The notes: generated by a model from the letters alone, not told the origin. A stretch of DNA of 64,000 nucleotides from Planctomycetia bacterium (GCA_016191115.1 JACPPG010000024.1:184505-248504), one strand, 5' to 3'. Counted from the first letter of the stretch, positions 26,895-37,644 are shown. Numbers and translations are program-made.

Positions 26895-29800
26895 ATGGCT
26901 CCGTTGCGCAACCGATCGTACCGCGCCTGGCGGGGTGGCCACTATCGGAAAGCGCGGCAAAAGCCCTCGCGCGTCCGCGGCGCGGAACCGCTGGAAGTGC
27001 GGGCCATGCTGTCGATCGCGGCGGCAGCCGACGCCCCGCCCATCGAGCGCATGCTGTGGAAGGGGCAGGACGTCGACGTTTATGCCGGTCGCTGGATCGT
27101 CGGCATCGACGACGCGGGGATCGAGAGCCTCTTGGCCGCCACTGGCGCCGTCGCCGCGCAAGGCGCTGCCGGGCTGGGGAAGGGAGACCTGCTCGCGCCG
27201 CCGGCCGTGCAGGCCGTCGACGGCTGGCTCGATGGCCGCGCCGCGCTGGCGGCGCTCAAGGTGTCGCGCTCGCTGGGCACGGCTGGCAACGAGCGGCTCT
27301 TCGAACTCGACGCGCCGGCGGACAGCACGGTGGGCCAGTGGCAGGCGGCGCTCAGCCAACTGCCCGGCTTCCGCTACGTCGAGCCCGACTTCGTCCTCTC
27401 CACCACCGTCACCACGCCCAACGACACGCTGTACTCGACCCTGTGGGGCATGAACAACACCGGCCAAACCGGCGGCACGGCCGATGCCGACATCGACGCG
27501 CCCGAGGCCTGGGACCTTGCGACCGGCTCCTCCGACATCGTCGTGGGAGTGATCGACACCGGCGTGGACTACACGCACAGCGATCTGGCCGCCAACATCT
27601 GGACCAATCCGGGCGAGATTCCCGGCGATGGCATCGACAACGACAACAACGGCTTCGTCGACGATATCCGCGGATGGGACTTCGCCAACGATGACAACGA
27701 CCCCATGGACGACAACAACCACGGGACGCACGTGTCGGGCACGATTGGCGCCGCCGGCAACAACAGTAACGGCGTGGTCGGCGTCAACTGGAACGTGCGG
27801 ATCATGGCCCTCAAGTACCTGGGGGCCGACGGGAACGGCTCGACCTCGAACGCCGTCGAGGCCCTGAACTACGCCACGATGATGCGCCGCGATTACGGCG
27901 TCAACGTCCGCTTGACGAGCAACAGTTGGGGTGGCGGCGGGTTTTCGCAATCGCTGTACAACGCCATCGCCGCCAGCCGCGATCAGGACATGCTCTTCAT
28001 CGCCGCCGCCGGCAACGGCGACCCGGACGGCATCGGCGACGACAACGACTCGGTGCCGTTCTATCCGGCCACGTACGATCTGGACAACATCATCTCGGTG
28101 GCCGCCACCGACGACGACGACCAGAAGGCCGGCTTCTCCAACTTTGGCGCCTCCACGGTCGACCTGGGCGCGCCGGGCGTGAGCGTCCGCAGCACCATCG
28201 CCGGCGGCGGCTACGCCAACTTCAGCGGCACTTCGATGGCCACGCCCCACGTGGCCGGCGTCGCCGCGCTCGCCTGGAGCATCGCCCCCACCGCCAGCTA
28301 CCAGACGATCCGCGACGCCATCTTCGGCGGCGTCGATCCCATCCCGTCGATGAACGGCATCACCGCCACCGGCGGACGGCTCAACGCCCGCGGCGCGCTC
28401 GACCAATTGGGAATGCGCGTCACGTCCACCAGTCCCGCCAAGGGATCGGTGATCACCGATCCGCGGACCGACTTTGTCGTTAACTTCTCGAACGCCTACG
28501 TGGCCGGCTCCGTCGACGCCGGCGACCTGACGGTCAACGGCACGCCGGCCGACTCGTTCACGCTCACCGACGCCGACACGATCACGTTTCACTACAACGC
28601 CACGCCTATCGTCGGGCAGGGCTTGCAGACCGTTGCGATTGCCGATGGGGCGATCACGCGGGCGAGCGACTCGGCGCCGCTGCACGCCTATAGCGGCGCC
28701 TTCCGCTACGACCAACTGCCGATGGCGGTCACGTCCACGGTGCCGGCCAACGGCACGACCGCGACGCTTCCCTTGACCGCGATCGCCGTCAATCTCAACG
28801 AGCCCTACGATCCGGCCACCGTCGGCATCGACGATTTGGCGCTCAACCAGGGCACGGTCACCGGCGTCAGTCTGGCCGGCAACTCCGTGACATATAACGT
28901 CGCGGGCTTGTCGAACGAAGGGACGCTCACGCTCTCGATGAAGGCCGGCGCGCTGACGGACGTTTACGGCAACCCGATGGTCGCCTATTCCGGCAGCGTC
29001 ACGCTCGATTACGGCGTCTTTCCGCTGCCCACGCCGCTGGCGGCGGTGGCTCCCAACGGCGGGCTCGTGTACGACTCGACCGCTGGCGGCTCGATCGGCG
29101 TGGTGGGAGATTCCGACAGCTTCACGCTCAAGCTTTTGGCGGGACAGGTCCTCACGGTTGTCGCCGATCCCGCGGCCGGACTGCTGCCGACGCTTTCACT
29201 TTACGATCCATCGAGCGTGCTCGTGGCCTCGGCCACCGCGACCGCCGCCGGCAAGGACGCCGTCCTGCAAACGCTTCCCGCGGCCACGAGCGGCACCTAC
29301 AAGATCACGATCGCCGGCGCGGGCAGCACCACGGGCTCGTATACCTTGCAAGTCATCCTGAATGCGGCGGCCGAGCTGGAATCGCACGACGCGCCGACCG
29401 GCAACGACACCTTCGGCAACGCCCAGAACCTGAACGCCGGCTTCGTGACCGTGGGGGCGGGGCCGACGGTCGCCGCCGTGCTGGGCCGCACCGACCCGCA
29501 GCCGAACGCGCCTTTGCCGGCTGAGATCGAGTCGAACAACACGACCGGCACCGCCAACTCGGGCGTCTACAACTTCGCGTCCTACAGCTCGAACCTGTAC
29601 CAGTTGGCCGCGAGCGGCACCATATCGCCCAGCGGCGACGCCGATTGGTTCAATATCGGCGCGCTGCAGGCCGCGGACGTGATCACCGTCTCGCTGTCCG
29701 GTTCGGCCAGCTCGCGCGGGACGCTCGTGAATCCGGTCATCGAGCTTTATCGCGGTAGTGCCGCCAGCCCCACCCTGGTCACCAGCGACGACGATAGCGG

Positions 29801-32597
29801 GCCAGGCTCGGACTCCCTCATCTACCGCTTCACGGTCTCCGTGGGCGACACGTACTACTTGCGGGCGCGAGCCTTTAGCACCGGCACCGGCACCTACCAG
29901 TTGGCCGCCTGGCTGGAGAATAGCGACACGGCCCCCACGACCGGCGGAACGCTAACGAGCGAGACCGAGAGCAACAACACCGCGGCCACGGCCAATAACG
30001 CCTCGACCTCGTGGCGCGCCATCGGCTACCGATCGCACACGACGGGGACAATCACCTCGGGCGATTCGGACTTCTACAAGTTCACGCTCTCCGCCGGGGA
30101 CGTGGTGACGGTCGTCGCCGATTCGACCTCGTCGCTCGACGCCCGCGTGACCCTGCTGAACTCGGTGGGCACGGTGATCGCCGCGGAGGACGGCACGAGC
30201 GTCGGGCCCGGCGTCGATTCGACGGTGTACGCCTATCGCATTACCACGACCGGCACGTATTACGTGCGCGTTCAGCCGCAGTCGGGGACCGGCGCGTACA
30301 ACGCCGACGTGTATCTCTCGACGACCACCCCGCCGCCGGCGCCCTCGGTGCCCACGGACTGGTACGCCTTCGACCTCACGGCCGGCGAGCGCGCCACCTT
30401 GGTTTTGAAGGGCCTCTCGACCGGCAACGTCGATCTCGCGTTGGCCAATCCGAGCGCGGTCGACGTGGCCACCGGCGTCGCGGGAACGACCAACGCGGAC
30501 GAGATGATCCACCAATTCGTCGCGCCCTCGACGGGAACTTATTTCGCCCGCGTCACCGGCGATGCCAACGTGGACTACAACCTGCAGGTGATCCGCGGCG
30601 GCGAGTTCGATTCCGAGTCGAACGATTCGCCCGCCGGCTCGCTCGTCGATCTGACGAGCGTCCAGCGCGCGGCGGGCTTCTTGGATCGCAATCGCCCGCT
30701 CTTTACCACCCCGGTCACGTTTACCATCGACCAGGCGCAAAGCGTGGTCGAGACGCAAGCGGACATCGAAGGCACGCCCTTCGTGCCCCAAGCGCCGGGA
30801 AGCCTGGTGACGAATTACCAGGGCTCGCTCGTGGCCATGGTCCAGCCCGGAACCATTCAGTTCACCGGCAGTAGCGTGATCGACGCTATCGCCCATCCGG
30901 GGCCCTTCCAGCCGGGCAACGTGCCGGCCGACTATGCCGCGCAGCTCGAACTTTTCCCAGGCACGACCATCTACGGCATCTTCCAGAATCTGGTGTTCGA
31001 TGCCACGAGCGGCGTCCTGGCCGTCAGTCCTGGCGGCACGTTCGATTCCGGCAAAGTGACAACCGCGGTCAGCGCGGGCGACCTGGTCTATACGGTCGGG
31101 TCCCTCGGCGGCGGCACGTACTCACTCATTGGCCTCACGACGGACAATCAGTCGACCCAGCCGGCCACGTTGCAAGAGGTCAACGGCGTGCTGTACTTGA
31201 CGGTTCCCATCGAGGGGAGCGACTCGCTCATCGATCCCAACACCGGCCTGCAAGTCAATATCCGCCTGACTGGGCAGATCGTGGCGAGCCTGGTGCTGCC
31301 GCCCCCGATCGACGCGGACGACTACTACCAGGTCACCCTGGCCCCCGGCGAATACCTGACCGCGAGCACGCGAACGCCGTTCGACGCGGCCAACTCCGCG
31401 GCATTGAACACGCTCGACCCGACGCTCGAGTTGCTGGACTCAAATGGCATCGTCGTGGCCGCGGATGCCAATTCCGCCTCGGACGGCAGGAACGCGGTGC
31501 TGCACTTCACTTCCGCCACTGGCGGCACGTACCGGATTCGTGTCGACGCCTTGGCCGGCAAAGGGGAGTACATGCTGGACACGTCGATCGAAGCCTCGCC
31601 GCCAGCGATCGTGGGCGCCTTCGTCGATAGTAGCGCATGGAACCCGGCGTTCCGCGCGGCGCTGGCCACGGCGGGCTTGGGGGACGCCACGCTCGGCTAC
31701 GCGGTGCCGGGCGGGGCCGGGCCGGCCAGCGCGCTCCCCTGGGCAAACGTTGATCGCGTATCGCTGCGATTCGATCGCGACGTGCAAGTGCAGGCCGGCG
31801 AGCTTTCCGTTAACGGTACGAGCGTCGCAACATACGGCGTAACTAGCTTCAGCTACGATCCGGCGACGTTCACCGCCACGTGGGTCCTCGCGCAACCGGT
31901 CCCCAACGACCAGCTCACGCTGCACCCCGATCCGGGGCCAACGGGTGGCGACTTCTACTTCCGCGTCCTGCCCGGCGATTACAACCAAGACAACCTGGTG
32001 GACGTTTCGGACATCCAACAAGTGGCCGCGCACTGGTTGCAATCCGATCCCCTGACGGACGGCAACGGCGACAACCTGGTTGATATTTCCGACATCCAGA
32101 TCATCGCCGCGCACTGGCTCGAGGCCAATAGCGGCGGCGGCGCCGGCGGCGGCGCGAACCAGGTAACGATCGTCGCCGCGTCGGAGAACCAGCGGCTGGC
32201 GAACAAGCTGGCCGCCAGTGTTGGGCAGACCGACCTTGCGTTCACCGACCACGCGGACGCCCGGCCCGCTGCCGTCTGGCTGACACGGCCCAATGCCGGT
32301 TCATTGCCGCAGTGGGCGGATGCCGCGCTGGCCCTCGATCGAACCGACCGGCCGGCGCGCGATCTATCCGTCACACTCGCGAAACCCACCGACACCGCAT
32401 CGCCCGGCACGGCGACCCGCTACCTTTCACACGACGCGGGGCACAGCACGCCCTTCGTCACGGCGCGCGTCGTGGATGCCGTGGACGCCATTGTCAACGA
32501 CCACGAGTTCGACGCGCTTTCCGCGGATGACGACGCCGAGGTCGTGGCTTCGTTGGCCGGCGCCGCTGCCCAGTCGTCGCGTGGCTCGTTCCGGTGA
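26895..32597 (+). CDS. Subtilase (S8) with PPC-like domains and C-terminal dockerin
   Basis: This 1900-residue protein starts at ATG 26895, AGAGGA upstream. It opens with a basic region and GAEPLEVRAMLS, a variant of the planctomycete LEPLExRxLLS export signal. The subtilisin triad is D221 (GVIDTGVDYTHSDL), H276 (NNHGTHVSGTIG) and S447 (SGTSMATPHVAG). After the catalytic domain come Ig-like segments (about 520-700) and several pre-peptidase C-terminal-like modules (ESNNT..., GDADWFNIGAL, SGDSDFYKFTL). A type I dockerin near residues 1694-1745 has two calcium loops, DYNQDNLVDVSDIQ and DGNGDNLVDISDIQ. A further tail of about 150 residues follows. Expected at the cell surface or secreted; no cohesin is visible in the window. 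Confidence 0.93.
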   Translation: MAPLRNRSYRAWRGGHYRKARQKPSRVRGAEPLEVRAMLSIAAAADAPPIERMLWKGQDVDVYAGRWIVGIDDAGIESLLAATGAVAAQGAAGLGKGDLLAPPAVQAVDGWLDGRAALAALKVSRSLGTAGNERLFELDAPADSTVGQWQAALSQLPGFRYVEPDFVLSTTVTTPNDTLYSTLWGMNNTGQTGGTADADIDAPEAWDLATGSSDIVVGVIDTGVDYTHSDLAANIWTNPGEIPGDGIDNDNNGFVDDIRGWDFANDDNDPMDDNNHGTHVSGTIGAAGNNSNGVVGVNWNVRIMALKYLGADGNGSTSNAVEALNYATMMRRDYGVNVRLTSNSWGGGGFSQSLYNAIAASRDQDMLFIAAAGNGDPDGIGDDNDSVPFYPATYDLDNIISVAATDDDDQKAGFSNFGASTVDLGAPGVSVRSTIAGGGYANFSGTSMATPHVAGVAALAWSIAPTASYQTIRDAIFGGVDPIPSMNGITATGGRLNARGALDQLGMRVTSTSPAKGSVITDPRTDFVVNFSNAYVAGSVDAGDLTVNGTPADSFTLTDADTITFHYNATPIVGQGLQTVAIADGAITRASDSAPLHAYSGAFRYDQLPMAVTSTVPANGTTATLPLTAIAVNLNEPYDPATVGIDDLALNQGTVTGVSLAGNSVTYNVAGLSNEGTLTLSMKAGALTDVYGNPMVAYSGSVTLDYGVFPLPTPLAAVAPNGGLVYDSTAGGSIGVVGDSDSFTLKLLAGQVLTVVADPAAGLLPTLSLYDPSSVLVASATATAAGKDAVLQTLPAATSGTYKITIAGAGSTTGSYTLQVILNAAAELESHDAPTGNDTFGNAQNLNAGFVTVGAGPTVAAVLGRTDPQPNAPLPAEIESNNTTGTANSGVYNFASYSSNLYQLAASGTISPSGDADWFNIGALQAADVITVSLSGSASSRGTLVNPVIELYRGSAASPTLVTSDDDSGPGSDSLIYRFTVSVGDTYYLRARAFSTGTGTYQLAAWLENSDTAPTTGGTLTSETESNNTAATANNASTSWRAIGYRSHTTGTITSGDSDFYKFTLSAGDVVTVVADSTSSLDARVTLLNSVGTVIAAEDGTSVGPGVDSTVYAYRITTTGTYYVRVQPQSGTGAYNADVYLSTTTPPPAPSVPTDWYAFDLTAGERATLVLKGLSTGNVDLALANPSAVDVATGVAGTTNADEMIHQFVAPSTGTYFARVTGDANVDYNLQVIRGGEFDSESNDSPAGSLVDLTSVQRAAGFLDRNRPLFTTPVTFTIDQAQSVVETQADIEGTPFVPQAPGSLVTNYQGSLVAMVQPGTIQFTGSSVIDAIAHPGPFQPGNVPADYAAQLELFPGTTIYGIFQNLVFDATSGVLAVSPGGTFDSGKVTTAVSAGDLVYTVGSLGGGTYSLIGLTTDNQSTQPATLQEVNGVLYLTVPIEGSDSLIDPNTGLQVNIRLTGQIVASLVLPPPIDADDYYQVTLAPGEYLTASTRTPFDAANSAALNTLDPTLELLDSNGIVVAADANSASDGRNAVLHFTSATGGTYRIRVDALAGKGEYMLDTSIEASPPAIVGAFVDSSAWNPAFRAALATAGLGDATLGYAVPGGAGPASALPWANVDRVSLRFDRDVQVQAGELSVNGTSVATYGVTSFSYDPATFTATWVLAQPVPNDQLTLHPDPGPTGGDFYFRVLPGDYNQDNLVDVSDIQQVAAHWLQSDPLTDGNGDNLVDISDIQIIAAHWLEANSGGGAGGGANQVTIVAASENQRLANKLAASVGQTDLAFTDHADARPAAVWLTRPNAGSLPQWADAALALDRTDRPARDLSVTLAKPTDTASPGTATRYLSHDAGHSTPFVTARVVDAVDAIVNDHEFDALSADDDAEVVASLAGAAAQSSRGSFR

Positions 32598-32932
32598 GGG
32601 ACGCGATTGCTTTGGTGGAGGACGAGTCGCCGATGCAGGCTGGCGACGGATTGATCTACGCTGTTGATTTCTACGTGGCGTTGATCGCCGCGAAGAGGGA
32701 CACGGCCTTGTTGCGCAGGTGGTTTCGGCGGTGCTCGGGCCAGCCGGCTGCGCTTCATTGAAACGCAGCATGGGATTCAAAGCACAGCCCGCACAATCGG
32801 AATGCCGCGGCGAGAATTTTCGCGCCTAGGGATTTCCGAACTATAGTTCTTTTAGCCGGGCTCCCGGCTAAGCCGCTTCATGCGGCCCTGTCTCGTTTCG
32901 CAGCATCTTGTCATCGCACCTGGAGAAACGTC
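32598..32932. other. Intergenic region with one small hairpin
   Basis: No gene is seen. TAGCCGGG (32853-32860) and CCCGGCTA (32863-32870) form an 8-bp stem with a 2-base loop, 63 bases before the next start. It lacks a downstream U-run and could be part of the leader of the next gene. GGAG lies 8 bases before the following ATG. Confidence 0.5.
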
Positions 32933-34108
32933 ATGGGATCGCACGTCCCTGGGAGGGTGCACGCGCTCGCGCTGCGCCGCCAACTCAGCCAACTCACGCA
33001 ACATGTCCTGGCCATCGGCCTGTGCGCTGCGCTCGTGGCTGCTGCGCCGATTTTGCTTTTGGCTGACGACGCCAACTCGCCGGCTCCCCGTGAGAACGCG
33101 GCGGCCCAGCCCCGCTCCACGGCCAAGCTGAGCGTGCTCAACGGCGGCCAGCCGCGCGGCAATGGCCTTGCGCAGGAGCAGGTCGAGCAGGCATTGGCCG
33201 ACCGGCCCGACCCGTTCGCGCAACTGCGCGAGGGCGAGGATCTCGCGCTATTGCCCTTCGGCCCACAGGCGGCCGCCCATGGTCGACCGATCGCCGCCGA
33301 TTTCAACGGCGACGGTCGCAGCGTGACGGCCCTGTTCGTCGACGGCGAGTGGTTCATCGACCTCAACGACAACGGCGCCTGGGACGCGGGCGATCTGTAC
33401 GCGGTTCTGGGCGGCAAGGGGGACCAGCCGCTGGCGGGCGATTGGGATGGCGACGGCAAGGCCGACATCGGGGTATTTGGCCCCGATCGGTCGTCGGCCG
33501 CCGCTGATGAGGCCGGCTTGCCCGATGCCCAGAACGACGCCCCGGCGCGCGAGCCCGATACCGGCGACGCGAGTCGTCCGCTGCGGGCCTTGAAGCTCAC
33601 GGCCGACGGCAGCTTCCGCGCCGATCCGGTCGACCACGTCTTTGTGTTCGACGGCGACGGGGGCACGGCTGTCGCAGGCGATTTCAACGGCGACGGCATC
33701 GATTCGCTCGCCATCTTTCGCGACGGGCACTGGTGGGTCGACGTCGATGGCGACGGCCAGGCGAGCGACGCGGATTTCGACTTCCAGTTCGGCGCGGCTG
33801 GCGACCAGCCGATCGTCGGCGATTTCGATGGCGACGGCGTCGACCAGATCGGAATCTTCCGCAACGGCACGTGGCTGATCGACGCCAACAACAGTCACAG
33901 CCGCGACCGTGGCGACAAGCAATTCAAGCTGGGCCGCGCCGGCGACCTGCCGACGGTGGGCGACTGGGACGGCGACGGGGTCGACCAGGCCGGGGTCTAC
34001 CGCCCACCTGCCGCGCCTTCGCTTTCGCCAGGGGCAGAGCGAGGCCGGCAGTCGGCGGTAGGCAGCGAGTTCGTTGAGCCGCCGCGGCCACGCGGCGTGA
34101 CAAAGTAA
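32933..34108 (+). CDS. Secreted protein with DxDxDG (FG-GAP/VCBS-like) repeats
   Basis: This 391-residue protein has an N-terminal hydrophobic segment (VLAIGLCAALVAAAPILLL, residues 24-42) and, from residue 115 on, repeated blocks of about 40 residues: DFNGDGRSVTALFVDGEWFI, DWDGDGKADIGVFGP, DFNGDGIDSLAIFRDGHWWV, DFDGDGVDQIGIFRNGTWLI, DWDGDGVDQAGVYRP. Each begins with a calcium-type DxDGDG loop followed by a beta hairpin, as in FG-GAP/VCBS beta-propellers. GGAG precedes ATG 32933. Probably a calcium-binding extracytoplasmic propeller. It follows the subtilase by 335 bases; a link is possible but not shown. Confidence 0.82.
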   Translation: MGSHVPGRVHALALRRQLSQLTQHVLAIGLCAALVAAAPILLLADDANSPAPRENAAAQPRSTAKLSVLNGGQPRGNGLAQEQVEQALADRPDPFAQLREGEDLALLPFGPQAAAHGRPIAADFNGDGRSVTALFVDGEWFIDLNDNGAWDAGDLYAVLGGKGDQPLAGDWDGDGKADIGVFGPDRSSAAADEAGLPDAQNDAPAREPDTGDASRPLRALKLTADGSFRADPVDHVFVFDGDGGTAVAGDFNGDGIDSLAIFRDGHWWVDVDGDGQASDADFDFQFGAAGDQPIVGDFDGDGVDQIGIFRNGTWLIDANNSHSRDRGDKQFKLGRAGDLPTVGDWDGDGVDQAGVYRPPAAPSLSPGAERGRQSAVGSEFVEPPRPRGVTK

Positions 34109-34148
34109 CGGGGCAGGGGGCAGATTCGGGTCGGTTTCTCCGTGCGAG

Positions 34149-34193
34149 CCGGCGGTGGATCGGCGCTTTTGCGATCCGCCGCCGGTTTTCTTT
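34149..34193 (+). terminator. Rho-independent terminator
   Basis: CCGGCGGTGGATC (34149-34161) pairs with GATCCGCCGCCGG (34173-34185), a 13-bp stem with one wobble, followed directly by TTTTCTTT. It lies 40 bases after the stop of the DxDxDG-repeat protein gene. Confidence 0.8.
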
Positions 34194-34205
34194 GCACTGG
34201 AAGAA

Positions 34206-34296
34206 GTTCGGGACGGCGAGGCTCCTGCCGAGCCGCGCCTTGGGGGGAACTTGGTTCGGCTCGGCGGGAGCCTCGCCCAGCCTCGGCCTCCCGAAC
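34206..34296. repeat. Hairpin repeat family C, copy 3
   Basis: Outer ends GTTCGGGA and TCCCGAAC pair; inside, GGCGAGGCTCCTGCCGAGCC pairs with GGCTCGGCGGGAGCCTCGCC around a loop of about 25 bases. The right arm carries about 10 extra bases. It lies between the terminator at 34149 and the TPR gene at 34406. Confidence 0.7.
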
Positions 34297-34405
34297 ATGC
34301 ACCATCGCGACGCGTGAACGCACCCGTCAAGATCGGTTGCTGGCAAACGAACTTCCCAAGTGGAATAATACCGGCAAGCGAACAACCGGAAGAGGTTCAA
34401 AAGCG

Positions 34406-37400
34406 ATGAAGGCCCCTCCGCGGAATCGTGCGCGTTTTTTGGTCGGCCGGATTGTGGCGCTTGCGCTGACGGCCGTACTGCCATTGTCGACCGCTGCCGC
34501 GGAGGAAAATCCGGCCGCCGACGCCGGCACGCGGCAGTACGCCACGGCCGCGGCGCTGCAGAACCGCGAGCAGTACGAGCTGGCCATCGAGGAATGGACC
34601 AAGTTCCTTGCCGCCTATCCGAAACACGAGCGCGCGGACAAGGCGCTGCACTACCTGGGCCTGTGCCATCTGCAAACCAAAACGTACGACCAGGCGGCCG
34701 CGGCGTTCGGCCGCGCGATCGCCGATTTCCCGCGCTCGCCGCTCGTCGAGCCGAGCTACCTGTACCTTGGGCTTGCCCAATACAACCAGGCCCGCGCCGG
34801 CAAGCCGGAGCTGTACGCGAAGGCGGACGCGACATTCCGCGCCCTGCTGGAGAAATACCCTCGCACGAAAAACGCCGCACAGGCCCTCTTCTATCGCGGC
34901 GAGTCTTTGTACGCGCAAGGTTCCAAGGCCGAGGCCGCGAAGCTGTACGAACAGATCGTCAAGCAGTTTCCCAAGGACCCGCAACTGCCCGAGGCGCTTT
35001 ACGCGCTGGGCGTGGCGCAAGAGGAATTGGGCCAGGCCGCGGCGGCCGACGCCTCGTACTCTGCGCTCTTGCGGCAGTTTCCGCAGCACGCGCTTGTGGG
35101 CGAGGTGACGATGCGCCGCGGCGAGGCGCTCGTGGCACAAAAGAAATACGAGCAGGCGGAGAAGCTCTTCGCAACCGCGGCCGCGCGGCCGGACTTCGCG
35201 CTTGCCGATCAGGCGCTCCTGCGGCAGGCCGCGGCGGTCTCGGAACGCGGACAGCACGCCGAGGCGGCGGCCCTCTACGCTTCGTTCCTGAAGAAGTTCC
35301 CGCAGTCGAAGCTTGTGCCCGCTGCCGAGCTCGCGCTGGGCAAGTGTCAGTATCTCGCCGGCAAGACGGCCGAAGCCCGCGCGATGCTCGAGCCGCTCGT
35401 GGCCGCCGGCGGCGAGCCGGCGGGCGAAGCCGGCTATTGGATCGCCCGCGCATGGCTCAAAGAGGGCCAACCGGACAAGGCGCTCGCGGTGGCCGAGCGG
35501 GCCGTCCCGCGCGCTGGACAAGGGGCATGGCTGCCGCAGTTGCGGCTCGCCCGGGCCGATGCGCTCGTCGAGATGCCCGGGCGCGCGGGCGAGGCCATCG
35601 CCGCCTACGCGTCGATCGCCAAGGAGTCCCCCGACGATCCGGGGGCACGGCAGGCGCTCTATATGGCCGGGTTCGCGTCACTGAAGCAGCAACAGTACGA
35701 GCCGGCGAGTGCGTACGTCGCCGATTTTCTGCGCCGCTATCCGCGGGACGAGCTGCGGCCCGACGTGATGTTCGTGGGCGCGGAATCGCAGCTTCAACTG
35801 GCGCACTACGCCGAGGCCGCGGGCCAATTCGCGGCGCTCGCGAAGGCCTATCCGCGGCACCGCGACCTCGAGCAGTGGCAGGTGCGCCGCGGGCTCGCGC
35901 TGTTCCTGAACAAGAAATACGCCGACGTGCTGGCGGCGCTCGAGCCGGTCGCCGGTTCGCTGGCCGACAAGCCACGCCGGGCTGAGGCGTTCTACTTGCT
36001 TGGCGCCGCGCAAAATGAGCTTCACCAGTACGGTCCCGCCAGCAAGGCGCTAACGGCGTCGCTCGATGCCGATCCGAAGTGGAAACAGGCCGACGAGACG
36101 CTACTCGCCCTCGCCGTGGCGCTAGAGCGCTCAGGCGACGCGTCGGCGGCGCGGGCCCGGCTCGAACAGCTTGCGAAGTCGTTCCCCGAGAGCACGGCCT
36201 TGGATCGGGTCCATTTTCACCTCGCTGAGCTGGCGTACGCGGCTGCCGATTGGTCCGCGGCGGATCGTGAATACCGAACGGTCATCGAGCGCTCGCCGCG
36301 GAGCGCGCTTGCGCCCCAAGCCATCTACGGCTTGGCCTGGACACAGATCAGCCAGCAGGATCACGCCGCCGCGGCCAAAACGCTTGACGCGCTGGTGGCC
36401 GATCGCAAAGCAGGCGAGCTGAGCGGGAAGGCCCGTTATGCCCGCGCTTTCGCCCGCCAGCACCTCAAGCATTACGCGGCGGCGATCGAGGACTTGCAGG
36501 CCTTCTTGCAATCGTCGCCGCCGCGGGCCGAGCGGTCCGAGGCGCTGTACTTGTTGGGCGTGTGCCAGGCGGGCGAGGGGAAACCGGCCGACGCCGAGGC
36601 CACGCTGCGGAAGCTGCTCTTGGACGAACCGAAGTACGCCGGCGCCGACAAGGTGCTCTACGAGTTGTCGTGGGCGCTCGACGCGCAGAACAAGAAGGCC
36701 GAGGCGTCCGAGTCGTTCTTCCGGCTGGCCCGCGAGCGCGCCGACAGCCCGTACGCGGCCGAGAGCCTGTACTACGTCGGCGAGTTCCAGTACGGCGCGC
36801 AAAACTACCCGCAAGCGGCCGCCGCTTACTACGACGCCATGCACAAGGCGGGCAAGAACGAGCTGGGCGAGAAAGCGGCGCACAAGCTGGGCTGGGCCTA
36901 CTTCCGCCAGGGCGAGTTCGACAAGGCGCGGCAGACGTTCGATTACGAGCGAAAGACGTTTCCCACCGGCGGGCTAGCGGCTGACGCGGCGTTCATGCAG
37001 GCCGAATGCCTCTTCAAGCAAAACAAGTTCGAGGACGCACTCAATGCCTACGCCCAGGTGAAGAACCCGGCAGGCAAGGATTTTGCCGTGCTGGCCCTGC
37101 TGCACGCCGGCCAGGCCGCCGCGCAACTGAAGCAATGGGACCGCAGCCTGGAGTTGCTCAACGCTGCGGCGCGGCAATTCCCGGACAGCGAGTTCTTGCC
37201 CGAAGTGCTCTACGAGCAGGGTTGGGCGAAGCAGAACCTCGACCGGCTGGACGACGCGCTCGCGCTCTACGAGAGCGTTACCGCCAAGAGCGACGCCGAG
37301 GTAGCCGCGCGAGCCCGCTTTATGATCGGCGAGATCTACTTCCAGAAGAAAGACCATGCCACGGCGGTCCGCAACTTTTTCAAGGCGGCGTTCGGCTACG

Positions 37401-37567
37401 GCTATTCGCAGTGGCAGGCCGCCGCGCACTACGAGGCGGGCCGCTGCTTCGAAGAGATGAACAAGCTTGACCAGGCCAAGAAATCGTATCAGGAAGTCGT
37501 CGACAAACACCCGCAAAGCGACCAGGCTGGCCCGGCGCGGAAGCGTCTGGCCGCGCTTGGCAAATGA
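34406..37567 (+). CDS. Large secreted TPR-repeat protein
   Basis: This 1053-residue protein starts at ATG 34406 (MKAPPRNRARFLVGRIVALA), with a signal peptide ending near STAAA; AGAGG lies about 10 bases upstream. The frame is open 88 codons further upstream, but through hairpin repeat DNA. From residue 45 to the end it is a continuous run of tetratricopeptide repeats of the YbgF/outer-membrane-lipoprotein type (ADKALHYLGLCHLQTKTYDQ, AQALFYRGESLYAQGSKAEA, AADAAFMQAECLFKQNKFED). It should be a periplasmic scaffold. It is followed after 77 bases by a membrane protein, probably its functional partner. Confidence 0.88.
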   Translation: MKAPPRNRARFLVGRIVALALTAVLPLSTAAAEENPAADAGTRQYATAAALQNREQYELAIEEWTKFLAAYPKHERADKALHYLGLCHLQTKTYDQAAAAFGRAIADFPRSPLVEPSYLYLGLAQYNQARAGKPELYAKADATFRALLEKYPRTKNAAQALFYRGESLYAQGSKAEAAKLYEQIVKQFPKDPQLPEALYALGVAQEELGQAAAADASYSALLRQFPQHALVGEVTMRRGEALVAQKKYEQAEKLFATAAARPDFALADQALLRQAAAVSERGQHAEAAALYASFLKKFPQSKLVPAAELALGKCQYLAGKTAEARAMLEPLVAAGGEPAGEAGYWIARAWLKEGQPDKALAVAERAVPRAGQGAWLPQLRLARADALVEMPGRAGEAIAAYASIAKESPDDPGARQALYMAGFASLKQQQYEPASAYVADFLRRYPRDELRPDVMFVGAESQLQLAHYAEAAGQFAALAKAYPRHRDLEQWQVRRGLALFLNKKYADVLAALEPVAGSLADKPRRAEAFYLLGAAQNELHQYGPASKALTASLDADPKWKQADETLLALAVALERSGDASAARARLEQLAKSFPESTALDRVHFHLAELAYAAADWSAADREYRTVIERSPRSALAPQAIYGLAWTQISQQDHAAAAKTLDALVADRKAGELSGKARYARAFARQHLKHYAAAIEDLQAFLQSSPPRAERSEALYLLGVCQAGEGKPADAEATLRKLLLDEPKYAGADKVLYELSWALDAQNKKAEASESFFRLARERADSPYAAESLYYVGEFQYGAQNYPQAAAAYYDAMHKAGKNELGEKAAHKLGWAYFRQGEFDKARQTFDYERKTFPTGGLAADAAFMQAECLFKQNKFEDALNAYAQVKNPAGKDFAVLALLHAGQAAAQLKQWDRSLELLNAAARQFPDSEFLPEVLYEQGWAKQNLDRLDDALALYESVTAKSDAEVAARARFMIGEIYFQKKDHATAVRNFFKAAFGYGYSQWQAAAHYEAGRCFEEMNKLDQAKKSYQEVVDKHPQSDQAGPARKRLAALGK

Positions 37568-37644
37568 AGGACCGGGCAGATCGCGGCGACTCGCGCGCGG
37601 TCACTGTTCTGTCCACCGACCACTGAGCAACAGTCATCTTTCTT

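Noticed and set aside
26850..28715. 621-codon open frame antisense to the subtilase
   Set aside because: Composition is Arg/Val/Gly-biased with no domain; it lies opposite a well-supported catalytic domain.
34142..34405. Upstream extension of the TPR gene
   Set aside because: The 88 codons run through a terminator and a hairpin repeat; the signal peptide begins at 34406.
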